This document shows positions 55,562 to 64,000 of a DNA stretch of 64,000 nucleotides, piece after piece (within the stretch, counting starts at the first letter, position 1; each line of letters opens with the position of its first letter). A program made the translations under genes and the position numbers. The stretch is taken from assembly GCA_018287875.1 (NCBI GenBank), contig JAGVVL010000001.1:248001-312000 (forward strand). Direction: 5' to 3'. The DNA comes from Nigrospora sphaerica. Lineage: Eukaryota; Ascomycota; Sordariomycetes; Amphisphaeriales; Apiosporaceae. The notes under the pieces are model-generated. The model was not told the DNA's origin, searched no databases, and saw only the letters and a program-made list of their open reading frames with translations.

Positions 55562-58087
55562 CTAGGCGGTGAAGCTGCCCTCGAGGCGGATGTCGCGGCT
55601 GCTGGCGCCGACGAAGACGCCGAACTCGCCGGGCGGGACGACCCAGCCCTGAGCGGTGACGTCCCAGACGCTGAGGTCGCGGCGGGTGAGGGGGAAGGCG
55701 GCGGCAGCGGCGGCGCCGGGCGCGAGCGGCAGCTTGGCGAAGCCGCGCAGCTGGCGCGGCGGGCCGCCGGGCACGGCGAGGTAGAGCTGCGCGACCTCGG
55801 CGCCGGCGACGGCGCCCGCGTTGGCGACGACGGCCTCGACGGTGGCCACAACGTCCCAGAGGGCGGCGGCGTCGGTGGTGGCGGCGGCGCGGCGCAGGCC
55901 GGCCGTGGTGTGGATGGCGAGGTCGCTGTACGCGAACGTCGTGTAGCTCAGGCCGAAGCCGAACTCGAAGCGCGGCGCGATGCCCTGGGCGTCGAAGTGG
56001 CGGTAGTCGACGTAGACGCCCTCGGCGTAGTCGCACTGAGGCGCCGTGTCGTCGGGGCCGGCGCGGCCGCACGGCGCCAGCACCGAGTAGTCGCTCTCGT
56101 TACGCGCGAGCGTGTAGGGTAGCTTGCCCGAGAAGGCGGCCTCGCCGTAGAGCAGGCGCACGAGGGCGGTGCCGCTATCCTGGCCGGGCAGGTGGGCGAT
56201 GACGGCGGCCGTGACGTTGGGGTGCTCGATCCAGCGGTCGACGAGGCGCACGCCGACCGTGTGCACGACGACGATGGTGTTGGCGCAGCGGCGCGCCACG
56301 GCCAGCACCAGGCCGTCGCTGAAGTCGTCGCGCAGGCCGTCGCGGTCCCAGCCCTCGGTCGCCATGGCGTTGATGAAGACGAGGCACGCGTCCGACGCCG
56401 CGTTCACGTCGGGCGCCCCCGACGTCAGGTCCCAGTTCACCCACGTCCCGTCCGCCGCGGCGCGGTGCTGGAGCGCGCTCAGCGGGTCGATGATGTAGCC
56501 CGGGCCGTTGGCGCCGGCGCGCCCGCCCGTCACGATGGTGCCGCCGCGCGCCGCCTGGTCGAAGTGGTGCTCGTCGCCCAGCACCGCCTGGCCCATCTCG
56601 GGCGACGACGTGTAGCCGAGGCTGAAGAGGTTGTCCGTGTTCTTGGTCGCCGGGGCGGCGGCGTCGTAGCCGAACACGGACAGCATCACGGGCGGCTTCT
56701 TGAAAGGCAGCGCCTGCTTCTCGTTCTTGACCAGTACGTGGCCGGCGATGGCACCCTCGAGGATGACGGGCCGCGAGGCCGGGTCGCGGGCGTCGATCTG
56801 TTCGTGGGGCAGGCTCATGTTCTGCATGCCGACGCCGGGCCTCGGAAAGTTGTCCCCATCCTGGTGCACCAGGTACCAGGCCGCAATGATTCTCGTTGCC
56901 ATGTCGGTGACTCTGCTCTCGGCCACGGTCCCGTTGCGGACGGCCGCCGTCAGATTGTTGCCCCAAGAGCCGCCACCGGGCATGACCATGTCGAGGCCGG
57001 AGTTGGCCGAGTCCAGGTTGTGCTGGGCGTTCCAGTCAAGCAGCACGAAGCCCTCAAAGGCCAGCTCCGTCTTCAGGATACCGTTCATGAGCATGCTGTT
57101 CTCGCACGAGTACGTATTGTTCAGCCGCTGGTACGAGCACATGACCGAGGCAGCGCCGGCCCTCACGCCGTCCATGAAGGGCCACAGGTAGAACTCGTGC
57201 AGCGTCTTGTCGTCGATGTTGGACGACTCGGCCTCGATCCCGTGGTAGGGCCGGCGGTAGGTCTCCTGTTCATTGCCAATGAGATGCTAGGACGCTGTTA
57301 GCCGACGGACGTACCCGCATCACGCCCCAAGGGTTTTCTCGGTCCGTTACCTTCAGATTGGCAATGACGCCCGCCTCCTGGTACCCGATGATGGTTTCCG
57401 CATTGAGCTGGCCCGAGAGATAGGGGTCGACGGAGAAGCCCTCCCAATTCCGACCGGACAGGGGGGATCTTCCCAGCGGCCCGGCATTGGGCCCCAGCAA
57501 GACATTGACTGCCGCAGACCATCAGCCCGGCTCCGAACCTTCGCGCGGATAGGACAAAGGACTACTTACCGCCCTTGGCCTTGAACTCCTTGGCCATGTA
57601 GAGGCCCCGGGCGTACGTCAGGTTCCTGTCCCAGCTGGCGCCGGCGTGGATGCCCGAAGGGTACGAGTTGACCAGGTCGGTAGCGCGCACGCCGTTGCCG
57701 GCGTCGTGGAGGCACATGCCGGGCCAGCCCACGCGCGGCACGCTGCCCGTGTTACCGGCGCAGAGGTTGTCCCGGGTGGAGAAGCCGCGGGTGACGTTGA
57801 CCTTTTCCTCCAGCGTCATGTCGCCGACCAGCTTGCGCGCGCTTTCGTACGCGGCCGCCCAGGCGCCGGTGCCCTTGCCGACGGCTACACGGGCGGAGGG
57901 AGCGCCGGGTCAGCAGGCCGAAGGACGGCGGAGAGAAGGGGGGCAGGAGAGGCTCTGCTGGGGCGACCAATTGGCTTCACTCACGCGACGGGAGGAAGGG
58001 CGGCGACTGGGCATAGCCAGCCAAAGCAGGCGGGACCAGAGCGGCGACGGCGGCGAGCCACAGGGGCGAGACGACTGACGACCACAT
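55562..58087 (-). CDS. secreted GH3 beta-glucosidase
   Basis: The exons are 58087-57985, 57884-57570, 57508-57351 and 57286-55562, giving 766 aa. The three introns have donors GTGAGT, GTAAGT and GTAACG and acceptors TAG, CAG and TAG. The joins read [23 protein letters not shown] and [11 protein letters not shown]. The signal peptide is [20 protein letters not shown] with probable cleavage after ALA at residue 23. GH3 motifs include [30 protein letters not shown] and [20 protein letters not shown]. The nucleophile is expected at D276 in [12 protein letters not shown]. The C-terminal fibronectin-III-like domain ends in the [20 protein letters not shown] strand. The length fits the short secreted beta-glucosidases related to Trichoderma Cel3A, without a PA14 insert. 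The enzyme would cleave cellobiose and other beta-glucosides during plant biomass use. Confidence 0.93.
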
Positions 58088-59032
58088 GGCGACGGGGGAG
58101 GAGATGCGACGAGAAGACGAAATGTCAGTGGGGAGGACATCAGAAACAGCCGTGCGACGGGGCCAGGGCGGTTTGTGTCTTTATCGTGGGTGATGGGTCA
58201 TCCAGTTGCGGTAGTCACGGTTCAGGGCGTGCCGTGTGTAAACCTGACATGCCGGCTAGTTGATTGACCCGAGAGTAGGTACGACCACCGGCATAGCCGC
58301 TCCAACTGCCAAGACCAGTTGTCACTACTACTACTACTACTACTACTACTCGGAAAACCCCCTTCGGGAAATTTCTCGCGCACGAACGTCCCGTATAGTC
58401 GTACTGTGGCAGACGATCAGAGGGGCGGTGAGACATGGCGCATGGCCGGCATCTGCGCCGCCGCCGGAGAATTGGAGGATTTGGTGATATGCCCTTCTGT
58501 ACCCCCGCAACCCGCCCCTCTCCCCCCCTTAGCACCACTGAAAAAAGAATTGGAGAGGCCCTGGACAGCCGGTCCAGGGCCCTGCTGATACCTAAAAAGC
58601 CCCCCTAAACACTGGCGATGGCCGGACAAGTCCGACATCTCCCCCCATACCAACCCCGACAACGGTCCCGCCTTCTCCATGGCTTGGCATGGAACTGCTT
58701 GCCGTGGTGCCGCTGCCGTGCGGGGTTCTTTGCTCAGACGGATGTTTTTCTCGTATACAACGAAGGTCTGACCATAAATGCCGAGGTGGTGTCAGAACGA
58801 CCAGCACCACCGGGCAGGGGGCGATGGTTCATGAGGGGGTGTGAGGGGGGATTGCATGCAGCTGTGCAGTGTGACGTACACCAAAGGTTATGCATACTAA
58901 AGGCGCGCCGCATGGACGCAGAGGGGAGACGGGAAACGCAGGTGGCATTTCTACAGGGCCGGGTTCCATCGCTACTGCATGCCATACCATAGGCGAAGTT
59001 GTTACCGACACGGCTTAGGCAGGAGGGAGTAT
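58088..59032. other. intergenic region with ACT microsatellite
   Basis: This is the promoter region of the beta-glucosidase gene and the 3' side of the ketopantoate-reductase-like gene. It contains a trinucleotide repeat at 58323-58350 and no gene. Confidence 0.55.
58323..58350. repeat. (ACT)9 microsatellite
   Basis: About nine perfect ACT repeats lie roughly 240 bases upstream of the beta-glucosidase start. Confidence 0.9.
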
Positions 59033-60124
59033 CTACTGGTACGGATTATCCTCGGCAAAGTGCGGCGTCCAGCGGCCCCGGGCCTCCATGACCTGGAGCT
59101 GGAGACCGCGCAGGAGGCCATAGAGGGTGCGCAGGGTGGGCATGGGAACGCCGCGGGCCTCACCGGCGCGGAGGGGGGCGCCGACAATGGTCTCGACCTC
59201 CATGTAGTTGCCCTTCTCGATGTCCTGGCACATGCTAGGCTTGAAGGCCGTGTCGGTCGGGTCGACGCGGATGGTGCGCTCGACGATGTCGTCGGGCAGC
59301 GCGTAGCCGCACGCGCGTGCCGCCGCCACCACCTCGCACATGGCCGGCCGGATCAGCTCGTCGACGACGTGGCGGCTCATGCGCATGCGCGCCGTGTCCA
59401 TGCGCAGCACCGCCGCCACCGGGTTGAAGGACGCGTTGTACACGAGCTTGCGCCAGCGCCCCAGCTGCGCGTCCGCCTCGTACCGGATGTCCAGCCGCCC
59501 GCTGCCGTTGTACACGGCCACGTACCGCCGCGCCGCCGCCTCGCCCGCCTCGGGAGGCACGCCCGGGTGCGCGAACGCGCTGATGTACTGCGCGTCCTTG
59601 TCGTCGTGCACGATGACCCCGTGCGCCGTCTCCGTCGCCCCGATAAGCGACACGCTGCTCAGCACCGGGTTGGTCGGGAACCGCTCGATCACCGGCTCCT
59701 CGATGCCCAGCCCGTTCTGCGCGAGCACGATGGCCGTTTTACCCTTGGTCACGGCCGGCGCGATGAGCTCCGCCACCGACGGCGGCACCTCGGCAATGTT
59801 CTTGGTTGTCACCACCACGTAGTCAAACGGGAGCATGTTCTCCCGGGCCATGTTGGGGATCGTCTTGCGGACTGCTCGTGCGCGTCAGCCTCGTCCCGTG
59901 GCCCAGTTGTAACGAGCGCACTCACTCCGCGTTGGCCGCCATCCTTTGATGTCGTGCCCGTGCTCGATCGAATCAATGGTGAAGCCGTTCTTCTCGACGG
60001 CGTCGTAGTTGGATCGTAGGATGGCCGTCACTTCGGCTTTGCCACCCACTTCGAGAGCGTAGGCGGCCATGGCTCCCACGCCGCCGGTGCCCACGATCAG
60101 GACTCGGGCCTTGGGTTCTGCCAT
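59033..60124 (-). CDS. ketopantoate reductase-family (ApbA/PanE) protein
   Basis: The exons are 60124-59926 and 59871-59033, giving 345 aa. The 54-nt intron (donor GTGAGT, acceptor GCAG) joins GWRPTR to IRKTIPNMA. The N-terminus has the NADP-binding Rossmann motif VLIVGTGGVGAMAA (G12, G14, G17). The C-terminal domain has the family catalytic block RWRKLVYNASFNPVAAVLRM, whose Lys and Asn correspond to the PanE active-site residues. True ketopantoate reductase makes pantoate for coenzyme A. Filamentous fungi encode several paralogues of this fold, often annotated 2-dehydropantoate 2-reductase but with unproven substrates, so the family name is safer than the enzyme name. The stop lies about 950 bases before the beta-glucosidase start. 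Confidence 0.85.
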
Positions 60125-60715
60125 GAGGGGCGGTGTTTGTCGTTGGCGGGGTAGAGGGGCAAGTCGGTTGGGCCTGTTTAAGCAGACAGTTCGCTTTTCA
60201 AAGGCCTCTATTGCTAAACCTTGCACGGTGTGATTGACTTGCTTCTTGAAAACGACCTGCTACTGACCTACTTCGCCACCAAGAATCAGCTGCGGTGAGA
60301 GCCAGAAGGCATTCCGACGATTGCATGCCGCCCGCTGGCGATGTCGGACCTAAATCGGAGCCAGGCCGAACGTGGGGTACAGAGTCCCATGGATACCACC
60401 ATAGGCAAGCGCCGGGGAAACCACTGCAGGCCAGCCACGTTAAAAAGGCATCAGCATCCAGCCTCCATCTCAATACGTTAGGTACTTCTAATAAGTACCG
60501 AAGTAAGTACCCAAGTAAGAGGGAAGCAAGATCTAGGTACTGATCTATCTATATCTACAAACCTTGTTCTCAAGTTTACTTTCCAAGGGTGCCCAGTCTG
60601 GCGGAGCTAGGAACCGAGCTTCAGGCAGCGCATTCGTACCGCAGCTGATTCGGCGATCCACATAGATGGCTACACATTGCCCTGGACAACGTGCCAATGT
60701 CCGATACGCCCAGTA
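60125..60715. other. intergenic spacer
   Basis: This separates the NAT gene from the reductase gene. It contains irregular AAGTA/AGTACC direct repeats at about 60480-60525 and no gene. Confidence 0.55.
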
Positions 60716-61711
60716 CTACGATTTGATCTCTCCGACGGTGCCCCGGATGGCCTCGCGGTCTTGTTCGCTGAGCTCGATGCCCCAATACCGCTTCAGGGCC
60801 TCGACGCGCTCGTCGTCGGTCGCCAGGTGCCTCTCCATGACGGTCTTCCCCCCGCGGCGCCACTTGAGGCGGTCGTGGTCTATGAACATCATGCCGTCCA
60901 GGTCAGCGCCCTCGCCGGCCACGGTGGCTTCGGTGGGCGGGCCACTGGGGCCGGTGCCGTCGCCGGCGTCGGCCTCGGCCGTCGTCGTGAAGCGGACGAC
61001 GACGAGCTTCTGGGTGAAGAACGAGGCGGGGCTGAGCCAGGGCGCGAAGTTCATGCCCTCGATGTCCTCGAGCAGGAACTCGAAGTCGACGAAGCAGTAC
61101 ATGGACGCCCACGCCTCGCTCGCGTCCGCCCGGGCCTGGTAGATCCACAGCCGGCACGCCGGGTCCAGGTTCTGCGGGATCGCCTCGTGCACGAGGCGCA
61201 TGCCCGCCGGCCCGAAGTGCCCGTGTTCCCGCCCGGCCACCAGCGGCAACGGCGCCACCGGCGCGAAGGCGCCGAACGCCACGTCCACCATGTACTTGAC
61301 GCCCCCGATGCGCACGAGGTTGACGCAGTGCGAGAAGCCGCCGTACTGGCCCGTGGCCGGGTTCCGCACGCGCGCGCCCGCGAGGTGCAGGTCGAAGCCG
61401 AGCGCGCGCAGCACCATGTGGAACACCGTGTTGATCTCCATGCAGTAGCCGCCGCGCCGGTTCGGCGGCGCCACCATCTTGGCGTAGAGGTGCGCCGGTC
61501 GCACGTCAATGACGCGATGCCACGAGTAGTGCTGCGTGAGGTTCTCGAATGGCACCATGACCATCTGGTGCTTCTGCAGCCGCGTCAGGTACGCCAGCTT
61601 CTCCTCATCGCCGAGCGACGCCACGCTGAGGTGCCGCTGCGCCTGCGGCAGGCCGATGCGCTCGAAGTAGGCCTCCAATTGTGAAGTGGTGTAGGTGGGG
61701 CGGTCAGCCAT
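60716..61711 (-). CDS. arylamine N-acetyltransferase (NAT)
   Basis: This is a single exon of 331 aa. The Cys-His-Asp triad of the NAT family is intact: C90 in NRRGGYCMEIN, H128 in GGFSHCVNLV and D143 in KYMVDVAFG. The N-terminal helical bundle holds the usual LPFENL-like segment (MVPFENLTQHY). The C-terminal third carries a Gly/Asp/Thr-rich insert around residues 255-275. NATs transfer acetyl (or, in some fungal members, malonyl) groups from CoA to arylamines. In Fusarium a homologue detoxifies 2-aminophenol derived from plant benzoxazinoids. Substrate and acyl-donor choice here are unknown. The start MADRPTYTTS lies just beyond a GA/GT-repeat leader. Confidence 0.93.
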   Translation of the reverse strand: MADRPTYTTSQLEAYFERIGLPQAQRHLSVASLGDEEKLAYLTRLQKHQMVMVPFENLTQHYSWHRVIDVRPAHLYAKMVAPPNRRGGYCMEINTVFHMVLRALGFDLHLAGARVRNPATGQYGGFSHCVNLVRIGGVKYMVDVAFGAFAPVAPLPLVAGREHGHFGPAGMRLVHEAIPQNLDPACRLWIYQARADASEAWASMYCFVDFEFLLEDIEGMNFAPWLSPASFFTQKLVVVRFTTTAEADAGDGTGPSGPPTEATVAGEGADLDGMMFIDHDRLKWRRGGKTVMERHLATDDERVEALKRYWGIELSEQDREAIRGTVGEIKS

Positions 61712-61744
61712 CGTGAAACGACGGGGTGGATTGAAAGAGCCACG

Positions 61745-61769
61745 GAGAGAGAAAGAGAGAGAGAGAGAG
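61745..61769. repeat. (GA)n microsatellite
   Basis: This nearly pure GA/AG run starts 34 bases upstream of the NAT start codon. Confidence 0.9.
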
Positions 61770-61792
61770 TTTATCTGTGTATGTGTATGTGC

Positions 61793-61794
<2 letters not shown>

Positions 61795-61825
<31 letters not shown>
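61795..61825. repeat. (GT)n microsatellite
   Basis: About fifteen GT units, followed by interrupted GT/GC units to about 61850, lie in the presumed NAT promoter or leader. Confidence 0.95.
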
Positions 61826-61829
<4 letters not shown>

Positions 61830-63115
61830 CGTGTGCGTGTAGGTGTGTGTCTGCGTGTCACAGCTCGGGTTTCGAGGCTCCGCCACCCTGCTGGTAAGCG
61901 ACCCGTATGCTGGTGGACTGAAGGCTCGTCTATTCGGACCTCGGCTTTTGGGTCGTGATTCGGCCACAAAAAAGAGGCCACGAAAAACTGCCATTTGATG
62001 ACGTCATAAGTATAAGAATCCACCCATCGGCGTATGTAGGACAAGGCGAAGCTCCCGATAGGGCGCCTAGCAAAGATTCTGGTTGATATAATGAAGAGGA
62101 TGAATTACAATGCACAAGACCCCGCTCATAATCATGTTAGGAGGATACGGCCTTTTTGGTCTGTCGAACGTACGGTACTCTTTTTAAAAATGTCCTAACT
62201 CCCCCAAGGTACTCATGCTTCCTTGTCAAGATCTAGAAGGGCGACGGTTTTATAATCTGAAAAATTCTTAAACCCACTTATACCGTACATGCCTACCGAT
62301 TTACATACTCCGTGGCCATCCAATGATCGTAGGGCGAGTATCTGGACTCGGGACCGGATAGAGAAGTAGGAATATATTGTGCTTTGGACAGTTACCTACT
62401 ACAAAATTTGGATCAGAAGGGGGCATCTGAGCGGCAATCGTTTTATGCTTTCTAACTTTGCCGGAAACAAGTACTCGGCTTCCTTGGCATGGTCAATATG
62501 TTCTTGTTCACTTAGTTCCCTGGTACGGACACGCCCATCGCCACGCTCCGAACACACTTACCCAGATCTATGCTTATGAGGGTAAAAAGACAAGATGGGA
62601 CGTGTTGTCGGCAAGAATCATGAGTGAAAAGATACTGTCGTGGCGACTATATGCCCTGCTAAACATAAGATAGGCAGACATTTCACACGAAACTTTTGTA
62701 GTTTCTGGTCTTTGAACATGGGACGGTCTGACATCCTGTCGTTTTGGCGCAGCTCACCCCGACATCTTTGACTCCAACCCCCCGAGCTGAGGCTCGTCAC
62801 ACCGCGCATCCGCGATGATGAGCGCGGACGCAAAGGAACCGCGCCATCTCATCTCGTCTCAGAAACTGGCGCTTCCGCAGTTCAGTCCCAACCCGCGAAC
62901 CTCGAAAATGATGATGAGGACGGCTTGGATCATGAAATCCAGACCAGCGCAATCAGATTCACGAAACAAGCACACACCGCTCTTTGGGGGTTTCGCTTAA
63001 TATACCAAAGGTTGCACTAATGAGTGACGCGAGACAATACCCCTTCTGATATCTAGGTAAGTCACATCAGCAGTGTTCACACGTATTTTTGAGGTCAGTA
63101 GTTAAGCTGGTCACC

Positions 63116-63165
63116 GAGGAACTAGTCACCGGGGAACTAGTCACAGAGGAACTAGTCACAGAGGT
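63116..63165. repeat. 15-bp tandem repeat, three copies
   Basis: The unit GAGGAACTAGTCACA (with one C/A and one A/G variation) occurs three times in a row with partial flanking copies. It lies about 220 bases before the LINE-like open frame. Confidence 0.9.
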
Positions 63166-63380
63166 AGTTGCTGGGACTGCCTGAACATCATGGATTGCCA
63201 ATATCGCGTCTTGCGAACAGTCAAGTTTCAACATTGCGACTGCTGTGTAAGTAGCTGTAACTTATGTGATGAAGGGACTGTGTCTGGTGAGTGGCTTGTG
63301 CTCCAGTAGCAGGTACCCTCATCTGCATAAAACTAGCTCTAGCCACCTTTGTTCCAGACCTCCTGTTCTACGGGAAGATA

Positions 63381-64000
63381 ATGGGAATTGAGAGTTACAC
63401 TGCGCAGCTAGCATTATGCTCTCATATCTTCGACTCGGTCGACCATGGAAGGCTCCTCGCTAACCTGCGAGCGCTGAGGGTCCCTATATGGACTATCAGC
63501 TGGATCCGAAGCTTCCTATCTAACCGGTCGACTACGCTATTCTTCGATGGCCAGGAATCGGACGAGATCCCAGTCCCGGCAGGCGTCCCACAGGGCTCAC
63601 CCTTATCGCCTATCCTCTTCTGCCTCTATACAGCCGGTCTCTATAAGGCTCTCCGCGCTGTACCAGGGATAGCTACTATAGCCTTCGCAGACGACACGAA
63701 CCTCGTGGGCTTCGGCTTAAACCCCGAGCAGACCTGCGAGCGGCTGGAAGCCGCTCACAGGATCTGTAAAGAATGGGCAGCCAGCCACAGCATGACCTTC
63801 GCAGTCCAGAAATATCACCTAGTCCACTTCTCTCGAAGACGGAAAGGTCCGGATACGAAGATAGCCTTAGAAGGTCACGAAATCGAACCAGAAGACTCCT
63901 GCGGCGTCCTTGGCATCCAGGTGGATAGACGTCTCCGCTGGGACGTCCATATCCAGTCGATATCGAAGAAGATGGCGACGCAGGCCTATGCCCTAGACCG
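63381..64000 (+). mobile_element. non-LTR retrotransposon (LINE) reverse transcriptase fragment, continues beyond window
   Basis: A reading frame stays open from at least 63381 to the window end (206 codons). It carries reverse transcriptase motifs: FDSVDHGRLLANLR, then VPAGVPQGSPLSPILF (about 63573-63620), then the active-site FADDTNLVGFG (FADD at 63684-63695). The later SRRRKGPDTKI and GVLGIQVDRRLRWDVHI blocks are typical of LINE thumb regions. This is the arrangement of Tad-type or related LINEs in ascomycetes. Upstream reverse transcriptase blocks and an endonuclease domain are not recognisable to the left, suggesting 5' truncation. The frame contains no stop codons in the visible part. 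The 3' end and any poly(A) or target-site duplication are outside the window. Confidence 0.85.

Larger units (their letters stand above)
61712..63380. other. repeat-bearing, lower-GC region before the LINE fragment
   Basis: This includes the NAT leader with GA and GT microsatellites, then AT-rich sequence without a supportable gene. An open stretch at 62772-63020 is discussed under findings. A short 15-bp tandem repeat lies at 63116-63165. Confidence 0.45.

Overview
The window is nuclear DNA of a filamentous ascomycete (Pezizomycotina), most likely a Sordariomycete. The coding sequence is GC-rich. Genes are interrupted by short introns (68-178 bp) with fungal GTRNGT donors and CTRAC-like branch sites, and they are separated by kilobase-scale non-coding stretches. 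The families present (DUF6594, Hmp1, GT90, ApsB/Mto1, fungal C6 regulators) are typical of that group. No species call is possible from the sequence alone.

Layout from left to right: a DUF1479 protein running off the left edge (-); a Zn2Cys6-type regulator with poly-Gln (+); an intron-containing tRNA-Glu(UUC) (+); a mitochondrial transcription factor Mtf1-like protein (+); about 4.6 kb without a convincing gene; a GT90/CAP10 glycosyltransferase (+); a small Hmp1-like protein (+); a four-helix MARVEL-like membrane protein (-); arginase (-); a small secreted Cys-rich protein (-); a C2H2/DEDDh exonuclease-like protein with altered catalytic residues (-); a DUF6594 membrane protein (-); mitochondrial GatB (+); a membrane-anchored lectin-like beta-propeller (-); a 1625-residue ApsB/Mto1-type microtubule-organising-centre protein (-); another 4.6 kb non-coding stretch; an MFS transporter (-); 3.7 kb of non-coding DNA; a Pro-rich glycine-zipper protein (-); a lower-GC stretch with remnants of an unrecognised gene (-); a secreted GH3 beta-glucosidase (-); a ketopantoate-reductase-family protein (-); an arylamine N-acetyltransferase (-); and, at the right edge, a LINE reverse transcriptase fragment (+).

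Most genes are unrelated housekeeping or accessory functions. Two act in mitochondrial gene expression (Mtf1-like transcription factor, GatB). I see no secondary-metabolite cluster and no convincing undescribed multi-gene system. The observations most worth checking are the exonuclease-like protein that has lost three of five catalytic residues, the half Zn-cluster interrupted by a GC-AG intron, a stop-free 126-nt intron in the same gene, the unrecognised gene remnant near 54.2-55.0 kb, the 18-Cys secreted protein, and the apparently 5'-truncated but open LINE at the edge. Intron positions were assigned by eye from splice motifs and protein continuity; no transcript data were available.
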